In this document: one piece after another, positions 1 through 11,419 of the stretch
Layout of the letters: each line of letters begins with the position of its first letter
Position numbering within the stretch: position 1 is the first letter of the stretch
NCBI GenBank assembly: GCA_014058105.1
Contig: JACGCM010002194.1
Span: 496,001 to 560,000 of the forward strand
Reading direction: 5' to 3'
Origin: Kingdonia uniflora
Lineage: Eukaryota; Streptophyta; Magnoliopsida; Ranunculales; Circaeasteraceae
DNA length: 64,000 nucleotides
Notes under the pieces: model-generated
Seen by the model: only the letters and a program-made list of their open reading frames with translations
What the model was told of the DNA's origin: nothing
Database searches by the model: none
Position numbers and translations under genes: made by a program

Positions 1-480
1 GCGCAGACTTTTAATTACTGCACGGTGTTCTGAAGTACGCCAAACTTTTTTTTTAGTGTAAGCTCCCCACACTTAGTTGAGTTCTGACAATGCCAGTTAA
101 GCCAAATCACACTCGTTTTTTAACTACTCGAAGACGCTTGAGTGTGAGTTAGGGTTTGGTCTAACAAAACAAACCCAACCCAAACTCATTTTCCAACTGT
201 TGGAGATACTCTAACAAAGGAACAAAAACATCCTGGCCTTCGACATCAACTCATTCATTCAACGTGGTTGCATGTGATTTTTTTATGGTCTGCAGGATAC
301 TATCTTTCACCTTGCTGTTTTAGACCAAACAAAAGGCTTTGTGTCATATTCTCTTTAATATATTACTTTTTTTAGTTGAACACTTATTACCACATTTTTA
401 GAACCATATATAAACCTACATCCAGTGATTTTATTTCGTGAAATCTGTTATATTTCTTCAAGTTTTAATTTTTAACCAAA
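1..480. other. Left flank, no gene seen
   Basis: AT-rich sequence outside the outermost retrotransposon. No frame stays open for long and I recognise no protein motif. It ends directly at the TGTTGGATAT start of the Cop-1 LTR. The five bases before that LTR (CCAAA) do not match the five after the partner LTR at 56022 (TTCAA), so the pre-insertion join cannot be confirmed. Confidence 0.6.
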
Positions 481-752
481 TGTTGGATATAATAAATAGA
501 TCTTACTCTATCAGATAATCAAATGCAATATTGAGAGAAGAGTAGAGATATCTTAATTGATCTTTTGAAACTTTTTGTATCTCAGAGGTTCTGTATTGTT
601 ATGTAATATAAAATGATAGCCCAATAACTGAGGTTATCTATCCTACTTAAACTCTCTACATAAACCCTAAAGGCCTATGGGCTGGTTAGGAGTCCAGTAG
701 GATACCACAACCCAGTTGGGTTCCTACCTTGGGCTGGACCCAACTCCTAATA
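481..752 (-). repeat. Cop-1 3' LTR (left copy)
   Basis: Starts TGTTGGATAT and ends CTCCTAATA, where the partner has CTCCTAACA, so the terminal CA is mutated here. It shares with 55752-56022 the blocks GCAATATTGAGAGAAGAGTA, ATCTCAGAGGTT and CCTACTTAAACTCTC. It is followed by ACTTCCCTTTGGGG, which on the minus strand is a purine-rich tract abutting the LTR, as expected for the 3' LTR of a minus-strand element. Confidence 0.85.
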
Positions 753-754
753 CT

Positions 755-2345
755 TCCCTTTGGGGTGTTCCATACTAGGACGATTTGCCTCATCAAAACC
801 TTTACCAAGAAAAAACCTCTTTGGTAAAAAACTTTACAAGGAAATAGTACAATCTAATGCCCTGTATGAGTTGTGGACGCGTATACGTTGCCTCATCAAA
901 ACCTCTAGCCAATAATACCTCCTAGGATAAAAACTACACTATCAGGAAAAAAAAGTACAAGAGGCACGTGTCCACGTCAGGTTAGGACTACTGCCCCTTA
1001 CTACGATCTCCCTCAAGATGTATCTCCCTGAGATATTGATAAATAAGACTCCTGCATGCCGATTTCGTGTACCAACTACTTAAACCTAAATGGTGCAAAA
1101 GTCTTCGTGAATAGGTTTACAAAGTTGTCTTTTGATATATCATGAATAATGCCAATCTAATTCGCCTTTTATAATTCATGATGATGGAATGACTTCTGTG
1201 AAATGTGCTTCATTCTGTCACCATTGATAAAATTTCCATTGACTTGAATGATGCAAGCCAAGATGTCTTCATACATAGTCGATGTTTTATCTTGGACAGA
1301 ACATGCCACAATCTTTAGTTGATGTAATGTATTTTGGAACGCAACCATCATTCTCTACTAGCTTCATGAAGTGCAGAAATCTCATCGTGGTTCAAGGATG
1401 TAGCTACCGCCGTCTGCTTCATCGATCTCTAAGACTTTTTATGTATCCACATACATAAACACATAATCCATCTAACAATGGCCTCTATGTGGGTCTGATA
1501 ATTATTCTGCATCGGCGTACTCTATACTTTTATGTTTACCATTGTGAATAAATCATACCTCAGTCTTTCATACCAATTAGATATCTCAGAATGTGCCTGA
1601 TCTCATTCAGTGCCTTTGGGTAGGATTAAAACAATGACAATTGCTAAATAGCTTACTGTGAATAAGTAATTGGGTCTAGTATACCCAGTTACCTATAGCA
1701 AAGCACCTCCTAGCTATGGCACCATGGCCCTAAGAGTTTATCCCCTCATTAGGATGTTGAAAGATGTCGTTGTCCACACCAAAGTACTGGACGTGCAATA
1801 AACGACTTAACACCGTGTGCTACATCCATACCGAAGTGTTATATAACTCTTCCGATATATATTATTTGGTGTATGAGTATGTCTCTATTAAGATGCTCGA
1901 TCTATAAATTGAGACACTACTTGATTTCCTATGGTCTTTTATTTTAAAATTTTTCCTAAGGTATTCGGTGTCCCTTGCGATCTCCCATAGAGTTCTAATG
2001 ATATAAAAATCATTTAGTACACTGTTATGATGACACTAAAGCTAATTTTTGTATTTTAAATAAGAACGCATGGACAAATAAAAATATTTCTAAAGTCTTC
2101 GACCTTCAAATACTCAGTCAACTTACCATGTCTCATAGGCCCTAATTGGTTCAAATCAACAATAACTTTTTTAATTTTATTGCCTACACACCTCGTGTGT
2201 TGGGATTAATTACTTCCTGAAGCTTATACCTCACCAAGTGGCTTCATGTAGATATCCGTATCTACTTTTATTTATGATCTATTAGAGGTTTATAGTCCGT
2301 TGAACCTTATTGTCACTAAACTTATGCTAAGGGATCTAGATGAGA
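755..2345 (-). pseudogene. Cop-1 reverse transcriptase and RNase H remnant
   Basis: Copia-type RT and RNase H, which copy element RNA into DNA. On the minus strand, in several frames, I read from high to low coordinates: an RT stretch around 2300-2030 (IYMKPLGEV, VDLNQLGP, CPCVLI, matching the copia pattern IYMKxPEGF, LYGLKQSGR, CPCVF), then EIARDTEYLRKNFKIKD, then an RNase H region (1720-1560 with GALLYLTGYTRP-like residues), then NHDEISALHEASRE near 1360. At 1351-1169 comes YEDILACIIQ with DRMKHISQKSF, the copia pattern YEDNAACI and TKHISPKFF. The RT catalytic YVDD is not preserved and the first half of RT is missing; the text jumps from the integrase linker straight into mid-RT. Many stops; non-functional. 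Confidence 0.75.
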
Positions 2346-3700
2346 TAACGATGGTGTTTTCCAGGACCTCTTGGAAATATCTTTAGCATTGACTAATCAT
2401 ATCTTCTCCCAATGTTAGGAATATCATCTCATCAAAGTGACAATTATCTGCCCTGCAGTATATACGTTGCTAGTGGGTTTTAAATATCAAGTGATAGATG
2501 CGAATCATAAACCATATAAAACCAGGTCGACATTGAGGGCCTCATCTTCATACATTATGGCGGTGCGATTGGCACCTATACAGAATATCCAAATGTTCGT
2601 CTATGGGCAACACCGAGCTCTGACCCAGTTACTAGTCGCTTTTGGGAAAAATTATTAACTTGCAATGGGATGAACCCTAATCAGCACTGTAGGAGCAATA
2701 ATGTGTATCCCACACACTAGTCGGAAGCTGTGATCGTAATAACAGTGGCCTAGCGATTATCCTAAATCATATGATTAGATTCTCTGTCAATCCCGAGTTG
2801 TGTATGGTATGAGGTACTCATGATGCTCAATCATCTATCTCATTTAACGATAAAATAATCATCAAAAACCTGTGAGTCCAACTCCCAAGCCCCCGTCAAG
2901 TCGAATCGATTGACTTTAATCGGTTAATCTAGAAACCGAACCTGCGATTGAATGATTTAAGTGAGAAGTCGTATTAACATTGCATTCCTAGATTTTAATA
3001 ATAGGCAAACGTAAGACCATCTCCTAAATATGACTATTATGACCATAAATACTTAAATATGCCACAATGTGGATGGATAGGTCTCCATGGATATGATTGG
3101 AGCAAAGGTTGGAGGTCCTACTCCACGTTGGTCATACTAGGATAAAATAATAGACTTTCCTTAAAAACAGTCGTTATACATGCACTCTCCGGATCTTCTC
3201 TCCTTTTAAGGAAAGTTAAGATACAATCTCGATAATCCTCCTCACTATCCGAGCCCTGAGGAGTGTATTGGAAACTATTCCAATAGTGTGTTATAGCCTT
3301 TAGATATGGAAGAAATGCAAAGAGCGTTATCTAGTATTTTCTCTGATACATTATGTGATAAGCATTATCATGTATCTCCCTAAACTCAATAAAATCCGAC
3401 TGAATTTACTAGTATATAAAGAAGACTTGATACCCCGTATCTTTATATTATAGAGTAATAGTGTGACGCACTCAGTACGTTCTATCATGTTGGTCGTGCC
3501 AATAATATTCATGATATCCCCGATGCACATGGTTAGAGACAAAAAATATGTTCATATCTCAAAAGGATCGAATACGTGGAACTAATGTCTCTCAGACATA
3601 TGTCGCCACTTATTCGATTATTGGTCATGCTCAATGAGCAGATAGATCCATATGCGGGATTTATATAGTAGATCAACTATCATACATTAAATTTAATTAC
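2346..3700 (-). pseudogene. Cop-1 integrase remnant
   Basis: Copia integrase, which inserts element cDNA into the genome. Minus-strand fragments in order: YVFMVIIVIFRRWSYVCLL and IRLLT.IIQSQVRFLD around 3070-2960, corresponding to the copia text YFMVLVDxSTRWSHVCLL; FDLTGAWELDSQVFDDYF near 2900, corresponding to IRLDNAGEFTSQxFDDYC; VEHHEYLIPYTTRD near 2820, matching VEHPVAHVHTQNG; IAPTVLIRVHPIAS; and CRADNCHFDEMIF near 2440, the conserved copia integrase-RT linker pattern. The asparagine of the DNAGEF motif is already lost and stops occur throughout. The domain order fits copia and excludes gypsy. Confidence 0.7.
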
Positions 3701-3959
3701 TTCACAAACAATAAATTTAAATAATACAATTAAGAACAAAATGAAAATCTCATGTTTGTGAGCATTTTATTGAAACATAAATGATTTGATCCTAACATAA
3801 TCAAAAATACTGACAAAAAGTAAATCAAGACTTTTGTGATAAAATAAACTGCTAGTGCTCTCTACTGTGACATCATGTCTACTAAGATATTGTTACGGAT
3901 TACTCCATATGTTGTTCCACACCGGCATCAATGTTGCCAAAAAAGTCTGAGGCTGCGAA

Positions 3960-4610
3960 CTTCATAGTGATGGAAGTTATGTCAGTGGTGATGTAGTTGG
4001 CCTGAACTTTGACTTTAGGCACCCTCGGTATCTTATAGTCTCGTACCCAATGTCCAGCTGCCCCACATCTCAAGCAAGGAGATTATGAATCTGGCTTCTT
4101 CATCTTCTTCAGTGTATGTGGTTTACAAACCGTTTTAAACCTGTTACGTGCCTGAGGGCCAAGGAATCTCTGATTCCCGCCTTCAATCGCATTCCCACTT
4201 CTATAACCCCATTCGTGGTTGTCTTTATCATGAGATAAGATTTTCTGTGGAGTTGGTCTCCACCTCCTAGGGGGATACCTCTTATTTTTCTTATAAAAAA
4301 ATGTGCCATCTTCCTCAACAGTGGGCAAAAGTTAAATCAGATCTGTATGACTACAAAATTTTAATTTTGCGTACTGGTCCCTGAGAACAGCTTGTAAATA
4401 TGGAAATGCGGAGATAGTCTTTTGCAAAACCTCATCCTCGAATACATAATCATCATTGAGCCTTCTTTCCAAAAGGATTTTCTGCAGTGCTGAGTTATAG
4501 TCAACTACAGTCTTGAAGTCACATAACCTCAAGTTATTCCAGCGGTTACGGTTCTTATGCTTCCTTAGGATCTACTGGAGACTAAAGCATTGCTCTAAGC
4601 TTGTCCATAT
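3960..4610 (-). pseudogene. Cop-1 gag, C-terminal half with zinc knuckle
   Basis: Copia gag packages element RNA. Minus-strand translation gives LRLCDFKTVVDYNSAL from 4532, matching the copia UBN2-type pattern LRLQDFKSVSEYNSAL, then DEDVLQKT-like residues and a basic stretch at 4328-4083. It ends in CLRCGAAGHWVRDY near 4075-4035, a CCHC zinc knuckle whose last cysteine is replaced by tyrosine. The segment ends at 4610, exactly where the CACTA-like element begins; the N-terminal part of gag resumes at 14728. Frameshifted and inactive. Confidence 0.75.
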
Positions 4611-5100
4611 CACTACAAGATAAAGCACATATAATAGCATTCAAAAACCGCTATGAAAAGCTACAATAGCAGTTTTTGTCTGCTTTATTATGCGATACTA
4701 TCCTTTTTTCAATAGTATTTTTACACATGTTATGAAAGCATAACATTCTAAGAATGCTATTGTGAACCTTTTAATAACAGTTATTGAAAGTTGTTTGCTT
4801 ATAATAGCAGTCAGGAACCGCTATGGTAAGGTTTCGATAATATTTTTCGTATGTTGTAATATGCAATGCTATCCTTTTTATAATAGCTTTTTTGCATGCT
4901 ATTAAAAACGTTTTTAACAGCGTTTACTAGTTGCTATTGTTTACTTAACATAATATTTAATGAATGTTATTACAAATTGACAATAGATAGTATTTACTTT
5001 GTGCTATTGAAACTCTTTCAATAACATTTAGAAAAACGTTATCGTCTACTTATAATAGCATTTGTAAACACCGTCATATATCCCCTGCATTAATATTTTT
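4611..5100. repeat. CACTA-like left terminal and subterminal repeat region
   Basis: Terminal CACTACAAGA followed by roughly 480 bp rich in the short motif ATAATAGC and its complement GCTATTxx, spaced at intervals of tens of bases and interleaved with AACCGCTATG-type blocks (two copies). In this family such motif arrays are transposase-binding regions. The matching right-end array is at about 14540-14727. Confidence 0.7.
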
Positions 5101-5929
5101 CATTTTACAGGTATTTTGTAATAGATTATGCCAAAAATAATAATCAATACAAAAATTTGTAATACTTTAATTTATGCTATATTAATCAAGCAGATCCCGA
5201 TGGATTCAAACCATCATCTTCTTAAACTATGAGTGCTCTTACCGATTTAAGCTATAGATTCATCGACATACAAGTACAACTCATATAAGTACTTAACCTT
5301 GTAGAAGATAACTAATAAATTGAAAAACTTTAATAAATAATACTTGATAAAATCTCAAACTCTCTATTTACATCAAGTAACTAAAAAATAGACAGATGTA
5401 CACATACACTGAAAGAATACTCAATTATCTAAAAAAGATCTTTTTAAACCGGTTTACCACATATTATCACAATCAACTATAAAAAAACACTATAATCAAC
5501 ATCCATCGGTATTTGTTATACGTATAAAAACAAAACTACAAACAGAACTGAAGGCACCTCTATGAATGTAGTTATAACAATATCGATTGTCCAACCTACA
5601 CAAAAACAATAATGTCGGTAAGACTTGTGTATTAGTTGTAAAAATACATTAAAAGAAGAGATGAAAAAATTGTACCTTTTGGACTACACATCTTAATTTT
5701 TTTAAGGGGCTATACACCATTAAACTTCAATTGTTGTTTGGTTGAGAATCTACTTTTGCTTAGTTTCTTTCCACTACATTATTGTCTCATTGTGTTGCTC
5801 CAAGCCTGCAGTGATGTATTTTGAATCACTTCATTAGCAGATGGTGAGTGCGCCTCAAATATAATAGAACATATTGTCTTTCACAATTTTGACTCCTTGA
5901 TCACTACCATACTCATTTTACCAAAGTTA
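5101..5929. other. CACTA-like interior, no recognised gene
   Basis: AT-rich, stop-dense in all frames. The only structured piece is a tRNA-like stretch at 5184-5260, listed separately. The segment 5700-5930 has sense-looking minus-strand text but I cannot assign a family. Confidence 0.5.
5184..5260 (-). other. tRNA-like relic (A and B box)
   Basis: On the minus strand TAGCTTAAATCGGTAAGAGC resembles a tRNA D-arm and internal A box, and GATGGTTTGAATCCATC forms a perfect 5-bp T-stem with a 7-base TTTGAAT loop and a B-box-like GGTTTGAATCC. The two are spaced as in a tRNA. The acceptor stem halves do not pair, so this is not a functional tRNA gene; a decayed tRNA copy or a SINE head are both possible. 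Confidence 0.35.
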
Positions 5930-6245
5930 CATTTAAATGTTTGGAAGGTTGGGCCGTCTAAAAAAGTAGCTACCCTTTGCTTAGTTTACAACCTTTCTTC
6001 AATGGAGATGGTTGTGTCGTACAAATATCCCTAACCATAAGACGATGAAGAGGTGGGCCTGCTTTGACAGTACCTTCTCTTTTCTGCATTGAAGTCTCCT
6101 TTTTGATCTGCTCTGTAAATGGACAAGAAGAACTAGAAGCTTCTATTAAGTAGATGTCCTTGTCTCTAGACTATTTTAAGAACGGCTTCTTATCATCTCT
6201 TATTTTCCTGGCTTGAAATGTTGGTGTGGCAAATGCAGCGTCAGA
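5930..6245 (-). pseudogene. Unrecognised coding-like remnant in the CACTA-like element
   Basis: One minus-strand frame reads through 6240 to about 5940 with few stops and protein-like composition: ATPTFQARKIRDDKKPFL, DKDIYLIEASSSSCPF, KREGTVKAGPPLHRLMV, then CTTQPSPLKKG. I do not recognise the family. Position inside the CACTA-like element makes a transposase-associated protein or another captured host exon the two main options; nothing in the residues decides between them. Confidence 0.3.
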
Positions 6246-6439
6246 GTCAGTAAAACAACTTTGTGGTGTATCAATTCATATTTTCTTCCATGTTAAATTG
6301 GAACTCAATATGAAATTTTTTAAGTTACCTTATTTTCCCTTTAAAATCTTTCGGACTTACAAAATCTGAAATGCATGAATTCATCCCGTCTGACAAGCTA
6401 GCTACCAAATTTAACTTCCCAACCTTTTTAAAATTGCTA

Positions 6440-7023
6440 ATCAATGCTTGATAGATGTAAATTGAAGGAAAAATCTCTCTTTTTCATCTCTTCTAAGAGT
6501 TCCATTGTTTCCTCTACACGTTCCGACCATCCAAAGCTTTCAATTAATGATGAATATTTGCGCAATTCAACTCTAATCATTTATTACCCATTTCCTTGAT
6601 AAAAAACAGGCGTAAGTCTAACTTCCTCGCCGTACGTAAGCTGCTGATTACGGTGTTGTAAGTGACAGTATCTGGGACAACATTGGCCATCTCATTCATG
6701 GAATCAAACACATGTAGCATTTCATCTATCCGACCAGCCCTTCCTAAAATATCCAAAACTATATTATACGTAAATATATCTTGTTTACATTTCAGTTTCT
6801 TAATATGATGAAATATCAAAAGGGCTTTATCTATCTGTCTGGATACAGCAAATCCATAAATAATCTTGTTAGTATCAACAACATTCTTGGGAGGTACCAA
6901 TTCCGAGACTTCCTTAATAAAATTGAGCAAGTGAATAGTATCTATTGAACTGAGAAATGCCTTGGCAAGAATTGAATAAGAAGTCTGAGTTAGAAAATAA
7001 CCACACGACAATAGCAAATTCAT
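6440..7023 (-). pseudogene. PPR protein fragment
   Basis: Pentatricopeptide repeat proteins bind organellar RNA through tandem 35-residue helical repeats. The open frame 7023-6577 (148 residues) contains repeat-like units: IIYGFAVSRQIDKALLIFHHI, then DIFTYNIVLDILGRAGRID followed by EMLHVFDSM, then PDTVTYNTVISSLRTARKLD. Past the stop at 6577 another unit is readable in a shifted frame (SLIESFGWSERVEETMELL). The consensus YNxLIxxxxxxGxxxEAxxxxxxM is clear. There is no N-terminal targeting region and only about four repeats, whereas intact PPR proteins have many more. It is a truncated copy inside the CACTA-like element, most likely captured from a host gene. It ends next to the oppositely oriented RLP fragment. 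Confidence 0.75.
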
Positions 7024-7452
7024 CTTCTGAGATTCAGTTATTTATGTTATGTTGCTCTATGGAACTCAACAATATTCTGGAGCTAGAGAATAACCACACA
7101 ACAATATTCTGGAGCTGGACTTGTCAAATGCAAGGATTTCTGAAGGAATACCTAGTTGGTTATGGAACTTGTCTTCCAAAATAACCTCTTTAAATCTAGC
7201 TTCAAACCACCTCGACGGCCCGATACCCTGTGTCTCCTCCTATATAAAATATTTGGATTTTTCAAACAATTCCTTTTTTGGAACCATTTCTTCATTCTTA
7301 TGTAATCCAATGGACATAAAGAACAACTTGATATATCTTGATCTCTCAGAAAATTGTATTACATGAAAAATTCCTCAATGTTGGATGTATTGGCAAAATT
7401 TGGATACTATAAAGCTAGTGAACAACAATCTAACGGGAACTATTCCGAGCTT

Positions 7453-8886
7453 TGTTGTGAGTGAACGTGCGGAATGCATTACCAATGCACAATTTGGCTT
7501 TATCCATTATCCTCATGGCATACAAATAAGCAACCAAGAAACTAGAAACACAATTAACATGCACACAAAGAACAATACTTGCTGGAGGTTCACCCTAAGG
7601 CTACTACCCATCACTAAGTTAGAAGTCTACTATGTATCTAAGTTCAATTACAAGCCCTCAAGAGATTCCAATGAACATGGAATTCTCTAATCTCATAATA
7701 CCCTCACATAGATTTATAAGAGAAGAAGAAAGCAAGATATTCATCAAGAATCTAAAGATTACCTCAACAAAGACCATGTTGTATACCTTCTTCTTGAAAC
7801 CCTTCAATCTTCTCTTTACATTGATTTCTCATCTTAACAACCAAGAGGTACTTCCCCTCTCACCATCAAATCCCAAGAGAACACCCTCCCCCTTCTTCCT
7901 TGTAAAGACCAACTTTTTACAAGGTTAACCATAAAGGCTACATCTCTTATAGATTTCAAGTTTCTCACACAGAGGCTTTTTAACTCACACACTGTATTTA
8001 TAGACTCTCTATTAGGTCATCAACGAAGTACGTATAGTAGCCTACACGTAGCCTTCTAGTACCAGTCAAATACTCGAAGGCTGCATCGAAGCCGACCTAG
8101 AGACTCGAAGCCCAGCAAGACAGTAACTAAGTCCACGAAGCCTTTCGAGACTAATCGAACACTCGAAGGCATCATCGAAGCTAATTGCCATAGTCAAAGC
8201 TGAAGATAGACGGTCAACACCTGAACTTAGTATTAGAGAGACTTCGGCCATAATAATACATGGTCGAAGGCAGACACATCTGATAGCCAGCTCACCAGAC
8301 AGAATAGTGAACTAAGCCGCCTGACAACTATTGTGTCAGAACCGACTCTGAGAATAGAACAGTTGTCCCCAAATGATATACATGTATTCTGACCTCCCAT
8401 GGTGACTCACTCCTTTTCTATCTCCTATAAATAGGAGGGAGGAGGCACTATGAAGGGGTTAGAAAAACTCTCCCAAAAGCCATTCAAGATTACCTTCGAA
8501 TACCTTGTAACCAACTTCAGCTCGATCTCACATCTAACTCGATATATATCATATCTCATTCAAATTCTCACTAGAGGTCACGGAGGATCCTATTCATGGA
8601 CTCCACGCAAGTATGTAAGTGCATTAGACTAGTAGTTTATAGCCTCATATATTTACCAATACTTTTAGTCGAGGGTTACCTTCAAGGTGTAAGAGTCCAG
8701 TTTTCCCTCTACGAAATTAGGCCCTACAGTGCACATCATGAGAAAAACCATCACTTTGGAATGAATCCCCTTCAGAACAAACTTAAAAACAAATAGAGCA
8801 TTTTTCGTTCGAGCGACCTAAGTTTCGTTCGAACGACTTTATGACTCGTTCGAATGACTTCCTCTATTTTAAGCTATAACCTAACA
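7453..8886 (-). repeat. Cop-3 left LTR, split by a solo LTR
   Basis: Pieces 7453-8032 and 8729-8886 together equal the right LTR 9818-10552 (about 735 bp). Shared landmarks include GTGAACGTGC near the start, TATTTATAGACTCTCTATTAGG (TATA-like on the minus strand), and the GTTCGAACGAC-type repeats near the end. The break is the 8033-8728 insertion. Confidence 0.85.
8033..8728 (+). repeat. Solo LTR of the Tat-3 family
   Basis: Starts TATAGTAGCCTAC and ends AGGCCCTACA, about 696 bp, close to the 698 bp of the Tat-3 5' LTR (44149-44846), which starts TGCAGTAGCCTAC and ends AGGCCCCAACA. Shared internal landmarks are CTCGAAGGC blocks, CTATAAATAGGxGG (promoter-like TATA box at about 8425), CTTCGAATACCTTGTAA and CGGAGG. 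Flanks GTACG (left) and GTGCA (right) look like a decayed 5-bp duplication, since the uninterrupted partner LTR reads GTACGCATCA. No internal region: a recombined solo LTR. Confidence 0.8.
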
Positions 8887-9817
8887 ATCTCCATCTCGAT
8901 AAGAAATACCTCACTTCATGTCTTCATTGACCAACCATAGCGCGAACAAACCCATCAACAAAACGGCTGAACTTGTTTACTTTGTATTCCCAACCCACGA
9001 TCAAAACATTTTCGCATCCAACACCGAATACCTTCGTCAAAACCGACGAACATCCATTAACTTCTTTTCTCTCCATGATAAACCGTGCTTCCGAGCTTGC
9101 TTCACCTGCAACCATGAAACTATACCTTTCCAACTTCCACTTTTAACACATCTTCAGAAGCACTATCAAGTCCACCCCTGAACTTTGTCAAAAAATGAGC
9201 CTCTGAAACAATAATTTCATCTATACCAATAAAATCATACAATTTTGCCTATACCAGCAAAATTAGAACCAGTATATATTTAATCTAGAAAGAAAAAAAT
9301 TAAACACTACGCACTAACCCGACCATGTCGAATAAACCTGCGAAATCTGACTTTATGTCGCAAACCTAGAGTCTCTGTATATCGACACACTTTGTCACCA
9401 CACGAACTATAATTTGCGACCATGATTCATAAAAAATTACGACCTGCAAATTTAGTAATCAACCATGGTGAATAACTAGAGGTTCCACCACGATTACCAA
9501 ATTTAACGAACATCGGTCATAGAGAAAAATCATCCTCCCTTACCGAACTTTTGAAGCTTTTGCTGGAACTGCTCCACCTTGAGAAAAGTACCATGTTTAG
9601 GCCTTTCTCACAACATAAACCATATTTCCATGCTTATGTATAATATCATTTTCATCAAAATCTCTTCCGTCCAAACTGCACCGCTTAAGAAAATTATGTA
9701 GCCAAAATAACCGAAACCAAATCTATCTTGAAAAAATCAAATATCTGACTTAACTATCAAATCCAAGAATCTTCAAGAACTATAATCCCATGGTCTTAAC
9801 CTCGCTATGATACTAAT
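8887..9817 (-). other. Cop-3 internal region, no recognised protein
   Basis: Short ORFs on both strands (8918-9181 plus, 9133-8924 minus) overlap antisense and match no gag, protease, integrase or RT pattern. The right end (9801-9817) is the primer-binding site on the minus strand. The purine-rich tract is next to the left LTR, minus-strand CGAGATGGAGAT. Confidence 0.6.
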
Positions 9818-10552
9818 TGTTGAGGGTGAACGTGCATAATACATCACCCATGTGCAATTTGGTTTTATTCGTTATCCTCATAGCATACAAATAATCAACC
9901 AAAAAACTAAAAACATAATTAACATGTACACAAAACACAATATTTGCCGAATGTTCACCATAAGGCTACTACTCTCTATCACTAAGTTAGAAATTCACTA
10001 TGTATCTAAGTTCAATTACAAGCCCCCAAGTGGTTTTAGCGAACATGGAATTCTCTAATCTCATTATACCCTCATATAGATTTATAAGAGAAGAAAAAAA
10101 CAAAAGATCCATCAAGAATCCAAAGATTACCTCAATAAAGACCATGTTGCATACCTTCTTCTTAAAACCCTTCAATCTTCTCTCTACATTGATTTCTCAT
10201 CTTTCCAACCAATAGGTACTTTCCCTCTTACCATCAAATCCCAAGAGAACGCTCTCCACCTTCTTCCTTGTAAAAACTAATTATTTACAAGGTCTATCAT
10301 AGAGGCTACATCTCTTCTTGATTTTAAGTTTCTCACATAGAGGCTTTTTAACTCACACACTATATTTATAGACTCTCTATTAGGTCATCAGCGAAGTACG
10401 CATCACGAGATAAACCATCCTTTTAGAATAAATCCCCTTCAGAATGAACTTAAAAATAAACATAACATTTTTCGTTCGATAGACCTAAGACTCGTTCGAA
10501 CAAATTAAGTCTCGTTCGAACGACTTCCTCTATTTTGAGCCGTAACCTAACA
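9818..10552 (-). repeat. Cop-3 right LTR (5' LTR on the minus strand)
   Basis: Uninterrupted 735-bp copy, TGTTGAGGGTGAACGTGC to CCGTAACCTAACA. The end nearest 10552 has TTCGTTCGATAG, CTCGTTCGAAC and CTCGTTCGAACGAC. Its minus-strand start, TGTTAGGTTACGGCTC, is shared with the solo LTR at 15092, so the two belong to related families. Confidence 0.85.
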
Positions 10553-11419
10553 AGCTTCATGGGTTCTCTACATAGGCTCATTTCCTTAAACATGCGCGGT
10601 AACAATCACCAGGGAGAGTTGCCTTCAATTATGCAAAATTGCACCTATATAAGTCTTATTGACATTGTTAAAAATGAGTTTTTTGGGAACATATCAGCCT
10701 GGATTGGTAAAAATATCTCAGAATTTCTAGTTGTTCTTGTTCTACATTCAAATAAATTTTATGGGGTTATTCCTTTGAAACTTTGTTATCTTACTGACCT
10801 TCAAATATTTGACCTATCGCATAACTGTCTATCGCGTACCATACCAAGATGTTTCAACAATTTCAGTATTCTGGTTACATAACAAATCAAATACTATGGT
10901 ATCTTTGGGGATAAATTAAAATTGGTGATGAAAGGGGTGGAGCTTGAGTATACCAATACTCTCGGCCTTGTAAGAAGTATTGATCTTTCATCTAATAATC
11001 TGTCTGGAGAGATTCCTACAGAAGTTACCAGTCTTTAGGGGTTGAGTTCGTTTAACTTATAAAACAACTACATGACAGGAAAGATCCCAGGGACTCTCGG
11101 GAACATGAGTTCATTGGAATCCCTCGATTTCTTGGTTAATCAAATTTTAGGTGTTATCCCTCACAACTTGTCAAGTTTTACATTTCTGAGTTACTTGAAT
11201 TTGTCATACAACAGCTTGTCTGGAGAAATACCTTCAAGTACCCAGCTTCAAAGTTTCAGTGAATTCAGCTATATCGGTAATCTTGAACTATATGGCCTTC
11301 CACTGAAAAGGAGTTGTGCCAAAGAAGAAGATGGTGACTGTGACGGCCTACCGAACGCTGGGCAAATCCACCCAAACATTTTGAGTTCTGACCTTGGATA
11401 TATGTTTTCTATGACTTAA

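Larger units (their letters stand above)
7453..10552 (-). mobile_element. Cop-3: small copia-like element without visible gag-pol
   Basis: LTRs at 7453-8886 (interrupted) and 9818-10552, both starting TGTTG and ending CCTAACA, flanked by a perfect 5-bp target duplication AGCTT (7448-7452, 10553-10557). Deleting the element rejoins the RLP reading frame. Minus orientation is set by a primer-binding sequence next to the right LTR: minus-strand ATTAGTATCATAGCGAG, the tRNA-Met-type TGGTATCAGAGC pattern. The internal part (8887-9817) is only 931 bp and encodes no gag or pol motif I can recognise, so it is non-autonomous or internally deleted. Confidence 0.85.

Noticed and set aside
5184..5260. Functional tRNA gene
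   Set aside because: The acceptor stem does not pair; only the D-arm-like and T-arm parts are preserved.
8918..9181. 87-residue plus-strand ORF in Cop-3 as a gene
   Set aside because: Overlapped by an equally long minus-strand ORF, no motif, short, and inside a non-autonomous element.
7453..10552. A large intron in the RLP gene
   Set aside because: The ends are TGTTG...CCTAACA LTRs with an exact AGCTT duplication and an internal copia primer site, so it is a retroelement insertion.
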